Made by a program: the position numbers and the translations under genes. Below, piece after piece: positions 26,415-35,509 of a stretch of DNA of 60,029 nt. Origin of the DNA: Euryarchaeota archaeon UBA58 (lineage in GTDB: Archaea > Thermoplasmatota > Poseidoniia > Poseidoniales > Thalassarchaeaceae); the NCBI GenBank assembly GCA_002498525.1, contig DAHR01000011.1, forward strand, positions 1,247 to 61,275, in the 5' to 3' direction. The notes under the pieces were generated by a model. That model saw only the letters and a program-made list of their open reading frames with translations, did no database searches and was not told the origin of the DNA. Positions within the stretch are counted from its first letter, which is position 1. The number at the start of each line of letters is the position of its first letter.

Positions 26415-26933
26415 ATGGTCAGCGAGGAAACCCTTCTTCTTCTCGTCGGCTTACTCACGACTCTGGGAATTCTTCTGGCAGCGATACCGGTTGTCGGCTG
26501 GTTCGTCTCGATGCTGTTCAGCAGAAGAATCCACAGAAAGAAAGTGGCCGATATCATGGAACGTGTGAGTGTAAGCGTAGAACGTTTCGGGGGAGACCCT
26601 TTGACCAATGTCAGAAGCTGCTCGAGGAAGGCTGAGGTTCTCGAAGTCAAGATGATTTCAGCGAACTTCGTAGTCGGTGCAGGATGGTGGAATCAATTCG
26701 TCGGATACTGGCATTCGGTCATCGGCGGAACCATCACGAATTTCGATGATGTCTTGATGCTGGCTCGTCAGGACACGATGCAACGACTGCGCGATCAAGC
26801 CGCTGCAGAAGGCTACGATGAAGTCATCAATGTCAGGCTTGAGAGCGCTCGACTCGCCGCTGTGGCCTCTGGCACCGGAGGCACGAAAGCAATCGAGATC
26901 TTCGCCTATGGAACTGCAGTAAAATACGCTTGA
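26415..26933 (+). CDS. membrane-anchored YbjQ-like protein
   Basis: A 172-residue paralog of the preceding gene. It adds an N-terminal hydrophobic segment (LLLLVGLLTTLGILLAAIPV, with GWFVSMLF following) and a basic stretch, then a YbjQ-type domain ending with EGYDEVINVRLES and FAYGTAVKYA. Its YbjQ core has diverged (NFVVGAGWWNQFVGYWHSVI replaces the usual loop). Co-transcription with the soluble copy suggests mixed rings tethered to the membrane, as an inference. Its stop abuts the stop of the convergent peptidase. Confidence 0.75.
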   Translation: MVSEETLLLLVGLLTTLGILLAAIPVVGWFVSMLFSRRIHRKKVADIMERVSVSVERFGGDPLTNVRSCSRKAEVLEVKMISANFVVGAGWWNQFVGYWHSVIGGTITNFDDVLMLARQDTMQRLRDQAAAEGYDEVINVRLESARLAAVASGTGGTKAIEIFAYGTAVKYA

Positions 26934-28415
26934 TCAGGATTCATCATAGATCGGTGTCTCGTCGAGGTACATCGCCAGATTGAAGATCCACCAAGTGATG
27001 AGATCGAAGGACTCGACCAGATTCTGCACACCGCTGCCATTGTCGGTGACCATCATCTCGACCATCGTCTCAAGGGTGTCACATGGCGCGTGATAGCAGT
27101 CGGAACCGCCTGTCAGTGAGCCGAAATCCATCGACACGACGCCGAGTTGATCAGCGATTCTCTCGTAATCGCTGCGACCTCTTTGCGACTCGTGAACTGA
27201 AATCGAGAGACGCTTCTGGTCACTTGTATCATCATCCTTCATCGAGGCATAGCCTTCGTTGTGGTAGATCTCTCTGCCCAGCCGCAAAGCCTCGGCGATG
27301 TCGTTGTTGTTCGAGCCGATCCACTCGGTCAGTCTGACCATCGGCCACTGCTCATTGATCTGGTTGTCAGTCTCGGGGATGATATCGACGACCAGCGTGT
27401 AGTATCCTGGCCAATTGGTGCCGACGGCGTCGGCGTTCAGGTAGTTGCTGATCGTCACGTCAGAAGGTAGGTTGTCGATCCAGCTGTCGACACCGTCGTA
27501 GCCATTCTCCTCGTTCGACCAGAAGCAGACGACGATGGTTCTGCGATGGTCGAACTGAGCCAAACCGCGAGCGGCTTCCAACATCAGCGCAACGCCCGCG
27601 CCATTGTCGTGTGCCCCCACACGAGTTCCGCCACCCGGAGGCGTGCCTGGCTCGGCCACATCGAGGTGCGCACCGAGAACCAACCATTCATCAGGATACA
27701 TGCTGCCCTCGAGATAGCCACAGACATTGACCGCGTAGGGTGATGTCGAGAGGCGATAGCGATGAACCTGAGCATCGTATCCTATGGCTTCCAATTCATT
27801 CTCCATGAAGGCGACCGCTCTCTCGTACATCGGATCATAGAGGGTGAATGGACCCCAGCGGTCGACGTATCCTGCGTCTTCGTCGGCGAACAATTCCAAC
27901 CACTCGTAGACGTTCAGACCGTCGATCATACCCTCGCCATGCGCCGAACCCATCTCCATCGTCACGGTGGAATCGTTCTGGCGGAGCACTGGATGTTCGA
28001 TGTATGTGTGAGGCGACTCGGCGAATTCCGCTGAGTCGAACCATTCGGACCAACTCTGATTCGTCGCCCTCAAGGGCCAATTCGTCCGGCCCGACTGACC
28101 CAGTAAGAACCAGGTTGAGCCGCTGTTGGACGGGGCGAGAATCTCGATTGTGACCGTACCGGGTCGAGAGAAATCCAAGGTCGTGCCGTTGACGAAATAA
28201 CCCGATTCAGCATCGATCACGAGGTACGGAACATGAACGCTCATCGAACTCATAGCAGTGAACTGAACCGATTGCAATTCAGCGCCTTCGAGGACCGCTG
28301 GTCCGATGATCAGATCCCCGGCTTTGACCTCTGGTGATTCATCGTCACCGAAGCAACCTGCCATCGCTGTCGCCATCAGCATGAGAGTCACACCGAATGC
28401 GATTGCAGAGCGCAT
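26934..28415 (-). CDS. secreted M28-family metallopeptidase lipoprotein
   Basis: A 493-residue protein. The signal peptide ends in a lipobox (TAMAGC, Cys20), so it is probably lipid-anchored outside the cell. The M28 di-zinc ligands are visible in order: H and D in LGAHLDV, D in VGAHDNGAG, the catalytic/ligand pair in FWSNEENGYDG, D in NADAVG and H in CYHAPCDT. These are aminopeptidases or carboxypeptidases that free amino acids from peptides, consistent with a protein-degrading heterotroph. A TATA-like box is centred 28 nt before the ATG. Confidence 0.9.
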   Translation of the reverse strand: MRSAIAFGVTLMLMATAMAGCFGDDESPEVKAGDLIIGPAVLEGAELQSVQFTAMSSMSVHVPYLVIDAESGYFVNGTTLDFSRPGTVTIEILAPSNSGSTWFLLGQSGRTNWPLRATNQSWSEWFDSAEFAESPHTYIEHPVLRQNDSTVTMEMGSAHGEGMIDGLNVYEWLELFADEDAGYVDRWGPFTLYDPMYERAVAFMENELEAIGYDAQVHRYRLSTSPYAVNVCGYLEGSMYPDEWLVLGAHLDVAEPGTPPGGGTRVGAHDNGAGVALMLEAARGLAQFDHRRTIVVCFWSNEENGYDGVDSWIDNLPSDVTISNYLNADAVGTNWPGYYTLVVDIIPETDNQINEQWPMVRLTEWIGSNNNDIAEALRLGREIYHNEGYASMKDDDTSDQKRLSISVHESQRGRSDYERIADQLGVVSMDFGSLTGGSDCYHAPCDTLETMVEMMVTDNGSGVQNLVESFDLITWWIFNLAMYLDETPIYDES

Positions 28416-28438
28416 GTTGGATGCAACGATGCTGGCTG

Positions 28439-28447
28439 TTTATTATT
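28439..28447 (-). promoter_or_regulatory. TATA-like box of the M28 peptidase
   Basis: AATAATAAA on the minus strand, centred 28 nt before ATG 28415; consistent with a leaderless transcript. Confidence 0.45.
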
Positions 28448-28542
28448 CCAGCCGCACAAGACAGTTTCAAGTCTGAGGGGGTGCACGCCAGCGCTACCCG
28501 ACGCAGCCCCTCTGTGGAATCTGAAGTCAGGAGTCGATGTAG

Positions 28543-29562
28543 ATGCAGAGTGCACCAGTGACGAAAATAGAGCCGAAGTTGGCTGCGCGACTGGCCAAAC
28601 AGAGTTACCATCTGGTCGGCGAACACGGCGGCGTCAAGGTCTGCCATTGGACTAAGCAGAGCCTAATCAACGACCGTTCTTGCTACAAGGGAACCTTCTA
28701 CGGTATAGAGAGTCATGGCTGCATGCAGATGGCGCCGAACGTCGATACATGCAACCTCGCTTGCACTTATTGCTGGAGAGAACCACACTCGGACAAGCTC
28801 ACCAAAATAGACGATGACCCCTACGATCTGTTCCTCGAAAGCGTCCGGGCTCACCGTCGATTGATCACAGGATTTGGCGGGCATCCGAAAGTTCCAAGAG
28901 AAAAATGGTTGGATGCCCAAGATCCTAAGCACGTAGCGATTTCATTGAACGGCGAGCCTACTCTCTACTCGCGGCTCGCCGAATTCTTGGATATCTGTCA
29001 CCAGCATGGCGTCTCGACTTTCCTGGTGACGAATGGTTCGTTGCCGAAGGTGATCGAGAATCTGGATACCTTGCCGACCCAGTTGTACGTCAGTGTCGAT
29101 GCGCCGAACAAGGAGATCTTCGATCGCTTGTGCAAACCGAAGTTCGACAAGGCTGCATTTCACAAGCTGGAGCAGACCCTCGCCTTGCTACCCTCGCTGG
29201 ACACGCGCACGGTCTGCCGTCACACGCTGATCAAGGGCGAGTCGCTCGGCCACACGGAGGAGTACGCGCGCCTCGACAATATCGCCGACCCCGATTTCAT
29301 CGAAGCGAAAGGCTACGTCTACGTCGGAAAATCGACTTCGAATCACACTATCGAGAATATGCCTTACCACCGCGATGTGATGGAATTCGCGCACGAATTG
29401 GCTCCTCTGGTCGGGCGCGAGGTTCTCTCGGAGAGACATGAGAGTCGAGTTGCACTGATTGGACACGAGATGATTCCAATCACCTTGCCTACGAAAGTCC
29501 GAGAACTGCCGAAGGATCTGGGGACTGCCAAACCACAAAACTTCTCGCTGCCAATCGCTTGA
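28543..29562 (+). CDS. taw1: 4-demethylwyosine synthase (radical SAM)
   Basis: A 339-residue TYW1 homolog. The radical-SAM cluster motif is CNLACTYC (C70, C74, C77). Three further cysteines at 34, 47 and 60 are placed to ligate the second 4Fe-4S cluster that binds pyruvate. The SLNGEPTLYSRL and VSVDAPNKEIFDRL strands are family-typical. It condenses N1-methylguanosine-37 of tRNA-Phe with two carbons of pyruvate. The archaeal form lacks the flavodoxin domain of eukaryotic TYW1, as here. The next pathway enzyme, Taw2, is at 16413. GGAG lies about 10 nt before the ATG. Confidence 0.93.
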   Translation: MQSAPVTKIEPKLAARLAKQSYHLVGEHGGVKVCHWTKQSLINDRSCYKGTFYGIESHGCMQMAPNVDTCNLACTYCWREPHSDKLTKIDDDPYDLFLESVRAHRRLITGFGGHPKVPREKWLDAQDPKHVAISLNGEPTLYSRLAEFLDICHQHGVSTFLVTNGSLPKVIENLDTLPTQLYVSVDAPNKEIFDRLCKPKFDKAAFHKLEQTLALLPSLDTRTVCRHTLIKGESLGHTEEYARLDNIADPDFIEAKGYVYVGKSTSNHTIENMPYHRDVMEFAHELAPLVGREVLSERHESRVALIGHEMIPITLPTKVRELPKDLGTAKPQNFSLPIA

Positions 29563-29565
29563 GAT

Positions 29566-30558
29566 TCAGGCCTTCGGGCGGCTTGAACCGCAATCTGGGC
29601 AGCGGTTCGCTTCGGCATCGGAGTACTCATGGCCACAGGCGGGGCAATCCGCAACTAATTGTCGCCGATTGCCGGCCGCAGCGGCGGTTGCGGCGTCTTG
29701 AGACAGCAATACGATTCGGCCGGGTTCGACCGAGTCGATAGAATACCGGCCGGGCCCGCCTAGTTCCAGCAGGATGTCGGGTGGGAAACTGACTGTGCCG
29801 AGATCGTCGACGATCAACTCCCGATTCTGAGTCAGATCGTCGAGTTCTACACCTTCGCCGTGCTGGGCGACGAAGCGACCGTCGCGCAGTTCCAGCGAGC
29901 GGTCCGAGAATTCGCCGACATCACGGCTATGGGTGACGATGAGGAAAGCGACGTCCTCTTCCTTGTGGAGTTCCTTGAACAACTTGATAACGCTCTGCGA
30001 AGTGAAGGGATCGAGTGAGCCGGTCGGCTCATCGGCGAGAATCAACTTCGGTTTAGTGACCAGCGCGCGAGCAATCGCAACACGCTGCTGCTCGCCTCCT
30101 GACAACTGCTCAGGAAGCGCTTTCATGCGCGGAACCATGCCGAGCCGCTCCAGTACTTCGATGGCTCGACGCTTCGCTTCGCGCGCCGGAACACCGGCGT
30201 GCCGAAGCGGCTGCATGACATTGTCAAGCGCCGATAAATCACCGAGCAGATTGCCTTCCTGGAAGATGAACGAGACCGTCGAGCGACGGTGCTCGACCAG
30301 ATCGCTACCCTCCAGCTTCGTGAGATCCGTCCCCCCGAGGAAGACGCGACCGGCAGTGGGTGACATCAGGCCACCGAGGGATTTGAGAAGTGTGGATTTT
30401 CCAGAACCAGAAGGCCCGATCACTGCCACAGCCTCACCGACTCCAACCCGCACAGAGAGCCCCCTAAGAGCCACGACATTGCCCCCTTCTGCCTTCGATT
30501 CATAGACGTGGTACAAGGAATCAGCTTCGAGGATTGGTATGCTGTCAGTCATCTTCAC
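29566..30558 (-). CDS. ABC ATPase (LolD/MacB type) with C-terminal zinc ribbon
   Basis: A 330-residue protein. Residues 1-235 are an ABC ATPase: Walker A GPSGSGKST, Q-loop FIFQEGNLLGDLSALDNV, signature LSGGEQQRVAIARAL, Walker B LILADEPTGSLD, and H-loop VTHSRD. The remaining 95 residues include a linker with LGGPGRYSIDSVEPG and a rubredoxin-like zinc ribbon (CPACGHEYSDAEANRCPDCG) that LolD-type ATPases lack. It overlaps the permease stop by ATGA, so is coupled to it. Together with the second ATPase at 33605 it may form a heterodimer energising the single permease. Confidence 0.9.
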   Translation of the reverse strand: MKMTDSIPILEADSLYHVYESKAEGGNVVALRGLSVRVGVGEAVAVIGPSGSGKSTLLKSLGGLMSPTAGRVFLGGTDLTKLEGSDLVEHRRSTVSFIFQEGNLLGDLSALDNVMQPLRHAGVPAREAKRRAIEVLERLGMVPRMKALPEQLSGGEQQRVAIARALVTKPKLILADEPTGSLDPFTSQSVIKLFKELHKEEDVAFLIVTHSRDVGEFSDRSLELRDGRFVAQHGEGVELDDLTQNRELIVDDLGTVSFPPDILLELGGPGRYSIDSVEPGRIVLLSQDAATAAAAGNRRQLVADCPACGHEYSDAEANRCPDCGSSRPKA

Positions 30559-33500
30559 TCCCCCTTCAGAACCGTTGCAAGGTCAGCTCCAATCGCCTTT
30601 CGAGTCGTCGCGACGAGCGCGATGCAAACCGCCAGCAAGAGAATTCCACCGACCTGTAACAAGTCGATCAACGGCCACACCAGGTCTCGACTTATTCCGG
30701 AACCGCCCGAACCGGTTATGGTCTGGAAGATCAGACCGAAGAGGTTGAACAAGCCGTTGAAGGCATATGAGATTCCGATTCCGAGCAAGCCTCCGAGAGC
30801 CATGCTGACGACTGTGATCGAGAGGATCTCGAAGAGCACGAGTCGCATCACTTGCGATGGGCTGGCGCCAATCGCTTGCAGAATGCTGAGTTCCTTGCGG
30901 CGTTGGCTCAGGACGAGGCTCAGGAAGACGAAAGATGAGGCGATCGCAGCCATCGCCGCGATAACGAATTGCAGACTGAGCAAGCCGGGAGTTCCGTAGA
31001 TTATTCCGCCATTCTTCTCGACATCTCGGTGCGCCGACGACCAATCTTGAGCGCTGGTTACGGAACCTTCCGTCGAGAGTTGCACCGAGAGGTCGCGCAG
31101 ATGTTGTCCATCATTCGCATAGGCATTTTCGCCGAAGTCGAAGAACCAGGTTTTCGAGGTCATCGTCTCGTCTGTAGGGAACATTGAGCCGGCCCACGCA
31201 CGCGCCGTTGCCTCACCGATGAAAATCACATTCTCGGCATCGGGACCGCTCATGCCGGGAACCCACAGATGCCGACCGATATCCTCGAGAGTCTTGTTGG
31301 TCGAGGCGCCGGTGAAGGGATTGGTGACCAATTCGAATCTGTAGGAATTTCCCTTCGATACCTCGAGTTGCCAGCCCGCATTCGAACCATGGCTGAAGGT
31401 TCCCTCCCGCATCAGCCGAGCCTTCGATGCATCGAGGTCTGTTCCCGGCAAAGCCTGGGCTGTCCAGTGCAGAAGTTCGAATGCTTCGTCGGTGACGACC
31501 CAGACCTGCACGCCGTTGAATTCGTCGTTGGTCAGGGTCGCGTAATACTGCAGAATAGTCGCCGCAGAGATTTCTGCGGACGAATCTCCACTACCTTGGT
31601 CCCAAGCGGCTTGCACCGCAGCGACCGCTTGGGATTCAGTCATCGACTCGGCGAATTCGACATGCAAATCACCGCCGACCGCCTGGTCGGTGGCCTTCTC
31701 GTCGACGATGGTCCCAGTATGGCCTTGCACGGCGGCCATCGTCACGATCGATAGAGTCAGGACGATGATGAGAGCCAGCCGACCGACTCCTTCTGCCGAA
31801 CCGGAACCCGAAAGCCCGCGCTTGACATCCTTGAGCAGTGGCGTTCGGCCGAGCAGGAATTGCATCAACTCTGGCCCGCGCGAGCCAAGGCGAGAAAGCA
31901 CCAGCGCACCGCCGATCCACAGTAAGAATGGCCCGAATATAGCGAGAATTGCGTTGGCGAAGGCGTTCGTGACGATGCCTTTGCCGCTGTTGTAAGAATC
32001 GAACATCAACCACTCTTCCATCACCGAATCAGTCAGAGCAATCAGTCCAAGTCCGAAGACCAGCCAATGCAGCCAATACTTCGGCTCTTTCTTCTCGACG
32101 ACCTTCGCCACACCTTCACTAATCTCTGTATCGATGAAGGCTCGCGTGCGCGAGCGCCCGAACAGCAGAGCGATGCCAATTGTCACTACTGCTGTGCCAA
32201 TCGTCGCTTTGGTCGACATGACAGGCGGATCACTCAGGTCGTCGAATCTGAATTCCATGAAACCGGTCGCCGATAGAACGAACGGAATCGCGGCGACCGC
32301 CAACAGGTATCCAGCCAACCATGCGCTGACAGAAATCACGCCCATCTCGGCGAGAACCATCTTCGACAGACCCGCCGAAGATGCCCCCATCACACGATTG
32401 ACGGCAATTTCACGGCGGCGTTGTTCGAGCGAGAGCAGGAGTCCGTAAATGAGGACGGAGAGGCTCAAGAGGATGATTGGAACCATGATGATGTAGTCGA
32501 AGCCTTGGACGAAATAGAGGATGATATTGAAGAAAACGATTACTGAAGCCACCATGTCAACGGCTCGCAGTTTAACGGTTTCACCGTTCACTTCATACTC
32601 CCCACCAATCGCAGACTCCCATTCCCGAAGTTGTGAGGTCGCAGCGTCTGTGCTACTGGTCGGCAGCGCCAGGCGGTCCATCGCGACGGCGAGATATGCA
32701 TGATCACCGTCGATGATCTCTGATTTGTCAACAAGGCTGACGAGATCCCACGGAATGTAGACCGGTTGATTGGAGATAAGCGGGCTGGAGAAAGTTCTGT
32801 CGTCATAAATCGCTGCAACTGTCAGGTTCTCAAGAGTGATTGTCACACGGCAATATTCGTGGTGTTCGAAGAGCGTCTCATAGTAGCCGACCGGATTTTC
32901 TCCTTCGCACGGCTCGGTGCCGTTAGCATCGTAGGTGAAATTGAATTTTGAGAAAGTATCGCCGATATCGACCGAGCCCGCAGCGGCCAACTTTGCTGGA
33001 ATCACCACGCTGCGATTGGCTACAGCTTCCTCGCCGCTAGTCGGCCATTCACCAGATATCGTGCGAGAAGAATGGCGCTCGTACAACTCGCCGTCATAGC
33101 CACCCTCACCGATAAGACGGACCGGGCGATAACCGTGAGTTGGCGGCCCGTTGTCCGTGGATTCGGGGAACATGATATCGATTGAATCCCAATCCGAATC
33201 CAATCCTTCGATTCCAACCAACTGTAAGGGTTGAGCTTGAGTTTGCCGGTCGCCGATGAAGCCAGCGCCGTAGGCAGCCTGTCTGCCGGCACTGATTGAA
33301 CAATCGAGAACATTGTCGATTTTCAGAATCTCAATACATAATTCTTCGAGAAGGGCTGGGTCGTCTGAGCGTAGATTCGAGGAGGAATGGAATTCAAGGC
33401 GGTAGTCGTACTCCTCACCTTTCAATCCCTCCTCGAGGAAGGCTGACATGAGGCCGGATCCATATGCCAGGACGGTGGTGATGACCAGGCTCGCGAGGAA

Positions 33501-33605
33501 TACTCCAGCGAATACCGCGGCTCCTCGTGCGCGGCCGCGCCAAGCGGTCAATACAGCGATTCTCGTCGCGTCGGGCAGGGAAGTGAGGCGGTCTTTGAAG
33601 TCCAT
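30555..33605 (-). CDS. FtsX/MacB-type ABC permease
   Basis: About 1016 residues from ATG 33605 (TGATG overlap with the upstream ATPase stop; an in-frame ATG at 33635 lies inside that gene). There is an N-terminal helix (GAAVFAGVFLASLVITTVLAY), a large extracellular domain, a first group of helices (residues about 355-580), a second extracellular domain and a C-terminal FtsX block with three helices (IAAMAAIASSFVFLSLVLSQRRKE..., quoted in part). The duplicated FtsX layout equals a fused LolC/LolE-type pair. Such mechanotransmission transporters move lipoproteins or peptides or drive envelope proteins rather than transport small solutes. It is sandwiched between its two ATPases. Confidence 0.85.
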   Translation of the reverse strand: MDFKDRLTSLPDATRIAVLTAWRGRARGAAVFAGVFLASLVITTVLAYGSGLMSAFLEEGLKGEEYDYRLEFHSSSNLRSDDPALLEELCIEILKIDNVLDCSISAGRQAAYGAGFIGDRQTQAQPLQLVGIEGLDSDWDSIDIMFPESTDNGPPTHGYRPVRLIGEGGYDGELYERHSSRTISGEWPTSGEEAVANRSVVIPAKLAAAGSVDIGDTFSKFNFTYDANGTEPCEGENPVGYYETLFEHHEYCRVTITLENLTVAAIYDDRTFSSPLISNQPVYIPWDLVSLVDKSEIIDGDHAYLAVAMDRLALPTSSTDAATSQLREWESAIGGEYEVNGETVKLRAVDMVASVIVFFNIILYFVQGFDYIIMVPIILLSLSVLIYGLLLSLEQRRREIAVNRVMGASSAGLSKMVLAEMGVISVSAWLAGYLLAVAAIPFVLSATGFMEFRFDDLSDPPVMSTKATIGTAVVTIGIALLFGRSRTRAFIDTEISEGVAKVVEKKEPKYWLHWLVFGLGLIALTDSVMEEWLMFDSYNSGKGIVTNAFANAILAIFGPFLLWIGGALVLSRLGSRGPELMQFLLGRTPLLKDVKRGLSGSGSAEGVGRLALIIVLTLSIVTMAAVQGHTGTIVDEKATDQAVGGDLHVEFAESMTESQAVAAVQAAWDQGSGDSSAEISAATILQYYATLTNDEFNGVQVWVVTDEAFELLHWTAQALPGTDLDASKARLMREGTFSHGSNAGWQLEVSKGNSYRFELVTNPFTGASTNKTLEDIGRHLWVPGMSGPDAENVIFIGEATARAWAGSMFPTDETMTSKTWFFDFGENAYANDGQHLRDLSVQLSTEGSVTSAQDWSSAHRDVEKNGGIIYGTPGLLSLQFVIAAMAAIASSFVFLSLVLSQRRKELSILQAIGASPSQVMRLVLFEILSITVVSMALGGLLGIGISYAFNGLFNLFGLIFQTITGSGGSGISRDLVWPLIDLLQVGGILLLAVCIALVATTRKAIGADLATVLKGE

Positions 33606-34318
33606 CACCGCGCCCCTCCAGCCGATTCGCCCCAAGCTTCTTTGACATCAGAAGCCGCTACTTTGCCGTTCCGAAGCAGAAGCATTCGGTCTGCTTTCGA
33701 GGCGAGAACCGGGTCGTGTGTGACCATCAGAATCGATAACGCATCTTCGCCCTGACAGAGTTCCTTGAACAATGCAAGAATCTCCTCGCCGGTTTGAATG
33801 TCCAGGTTCCCTGTCGGCTCGTCAGCGAGCAGTAGTGGGCGAGAGCCGGCGATGGCACGCGCGATAGCGACACGCTGTCGCTGACCGCCGGATAATTCGT
33901 CCGGCTTGAAGGTGACACGGTCACCGAGTCCGACCCTCTCGAGGGCGAGTTTGGCTTGGGTCTCAGCCTTGTTCGATTCCAATCCAGATAATTCGAGAGC
34001 GAGGGCGACATTGTCGAGGGCCGAGAGGTGGTCGAGCAGATGGTAGTCTTGGAATATCCAACCGACACCTCGGCGGCGCAGGTCGACCAATTTCTTCGAG
34101 TGGTCGGTGCCGTAATCGAAACTCGCCAGATTGATTGAGCCTGAATCGGCCTCAAGCAATCCGCCGATGATGTTCAGCAGCGTCGATTTACCACAGCCGG
34201 ATGGTCCCATCAGGGCGACGAGTTCGCCCTTCTCGAGTTGGAGGTCAATGCCTTCGAGAACCTCGAGGCGAGTCGCACCTGAACCGAATCCACGTTTGAG
34301 GTTTGAAACCCGCAGCAT
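33605..34318 (-). CDS. ABC ATPase (LolD/MacB type)
   Basis: A 237-residue ATPase of normal LolD length: Walker A GPSGCGKST, Q-loop IFQDYHLLDHLSALDNV, signature LSGGQRQRVAIARAI, Walker B LLLADEPTGNLD, H-loop VTHDP. It is first in the operon; its TGA overlaps the permease ATG. It lacks the zinc ribbon of its partner ATPase. A TATA-like TCTTATTAG is centred 29 nt before the ATG, the best-placed promoter of the operon. Confidence 0.92.
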   Translation of the reverse strand: MLRVSNLKRGFGSGATRLEVLEGIDLQLEKGELVALMGPSGCGKSTLLNIIGGLLEADSGSINLASFDYGTDHSKKLVDLRRRGVGWIFQDYHLLDHLSALDNVALALELSGLESNKAETQAKLALERVGLGDRVTFKPDELSGGQRQRVAIARAIAGSRPLLLADEPTGNLDIQTGEEILALFKELCQGEDALSILMVTHDPVLASKADRMLLLRNGKVAASDVKEAWGESAGGAR

Positions 34319-34342
34319 CGAGCCTTTCGCCCTGCGATTTTC

Positions 34343-34351
34343 CTAATAAGA
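34343..34351 (-). promoter_or_regulatory. TATA-like box of the ABC operon
   Basis: TCTTATTAG on the minus strand, centred 29 nt before ATG 34318. Confidence 0.45.
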
Positions 34352-34405
34352 TACCGGTTCGGTGCTATCGAAGCGCCGCCCAGAAGTCGCGTGAATCAGA
34401 ACCGA

Positions 34406-34423
34406 GAGAAAAGTTCATTTCTC
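34406..34423 (-). terminator. small hairpin at the end of a glycosyltransferase gene
   Basis: GAGAAA and TTTCTC form a 6-bp stem around a 6-nt loop, overlapping the stop codon of the minus-strand gene and followed by a pyrimidine tract. It may help end transcription before the ABC operon; weak evidence. Confidence 0.25.
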
Positions 34424-35384
34424 ACTGATTTTTCCTCAAATCATTGGCTGTACCGGCGGCATCGTAGGCGTGTTCGATTGCTCGTGGTGCTGTGTTGAGG
34501 CTGTACATGCGGCGCATCCTGCCGATGAGTTCTTCGTCGGGGTGGCGCGGGACACCTCCGGCCCGGCGCCATTCTGTGTGGATTCTAGTCAACTCATCGG
34601 CCCATTCTCGGGGATCGTCGGACGATAGCAAGTCCTCATCCTGCAGGACTCTTAGTGCCGGCTCTGAATCGGTCACGAAAGTGGGGCAACCCGCCGCTGC
34701 AGCATGGAGCAGAGCGTGGCGGTGGAAGCGTGAGAGGTCGGCGAAGAGGATGGCTTCGGCGTGCTGGAGAACTGAGATGATCTGTTCGGGGACCAAGTTC
34801 GATTCTTGGCCGAGATGAATCAGGTTGAGGTCCTCGGCCACCTCCTCGGGAAGCATCTCAATGGCATCGACAAGGACCGTCGGCGTGTCGAAGGTGCCGA
34901 TGGCTACGAGCATCTTCGATTCGTCATCGAAATCGATAAGATGCTCGCGCGGAAGTTGATTGATATCCGGGTCGAAGAGATCGACGTCAACGCCCGGCCG
35001 TACAACATGGTATTCGGGCGTTGGAACGACCTCGCTCAGTGCCTTACCCATCGCTGGCGTCTCACAGCATATCACATCAGCCAGTGCGAGGTCGTCGGAG
35101 AGGTGACCTATCGAGAATCGTCCCCTTTCCTTGTCCCACGGAAGCTCATTGACGGTCACAACCGTCGCAACCGGACAACCGACTGGGATCATTCGGGCCG
35201 ACTGTGAATCAGTGAAATGAAGGATGTCGATGTTGCCGGTAGCCAGTGCATCTCGAATGCCGGCAGCATCGGTCACCGTCCCTGCACGCGTGCAAAAGGG
35301 AATGCGGGCACGGTCGAGCGACTCCTCGACATAGCGATGATCCGCCACCTCAGGGTCGGAGGTGACGAGAAGGACGCGCTTCAT
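34422..35384 (-). CDS. GT4-like glycosyltransferase
   Basis: A 320-residue GT-B type protein starting KRVLLVTSDPEVADHRYVEESL. The acceptor-side half contains LHFTDSQSARMIPVG; the linker is YHVVRPGVDVDLFDP, the usual 'RPGVD' hinge of GT4 enzymes; the C-terminal half has HRHALLHAAAAGCPTFVTDSEPAL in place of the common E-x7-E sugar-nucleotide motif. Absence of that motif's first glutamate means activity is not certain. The start at 35384 is supported by TCTTATC 27 nt upstream. It is divergent from the next glycosyltransferase, so the locus probably builds a surface glycan. Confidence 0.7.
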   Translation of the reverse strand: MKRVLLVTSDPEVADHRYVEESLDRARIPFCTRAGTVTDAAGIRDALATGNIDILHFTDSQSARMIPVGCPVATVVTVNELPWDKERGRFSIGHLSDDLALADVICCETPAMGKALSEVVPTPEYHVVRPGVDVDLFDPDINQLPREHLIDFDDESKMLVAIGTFDTPTVLVDAIEMLPEEVAEDLNLIHLGQESNLVPEQIISVLQHAEAILFADLSRFHRHALLHAAAAGCPTFVTDSEPALRVLQDEDLLSSDDPREWADELTRIHTEWRRAGGVPRHPDEELIGRMRRMYSLNTAPRAIEHAYDAAGTANDLRKNQ

Positions 35385-35407
35385 CGGCGCGGCTTCAGCC
35401 GCCCAAT

Positions 35408-35414
35408 GATAAGA
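35408..35414 (-). promoter_or_regulatory. TATA-like box of the 34422 glycosyltransferase
   Basis: TCTTATC on the minus strand, centred 27 nt before ATG 35384. Confidence 0.45.
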
Positions 35415-35477
35415 CCTCAACGGATGATTCAACCATGTACACGCCAATGATGCCGGGGCTGTCGAGAGTGCCGCGCC

Positions 35478-35485
35478 GTTTATCA
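35478..35485 (+). promoter_or_regulatory. TATA-like box of the glycosyltransferase pair
   Basis: GTTTATCA, centred 29 nt before ATG 35510. A Shine-Dalgarno-like GAGAGGAG also precedes the ATG, but lies so near the expected transcription start that only a minimal leader is possible. Confidence 0.4.
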
Positions 35486-35509
35486 TCCGGCGAGAGAGGA
35501 GCGGATTCG

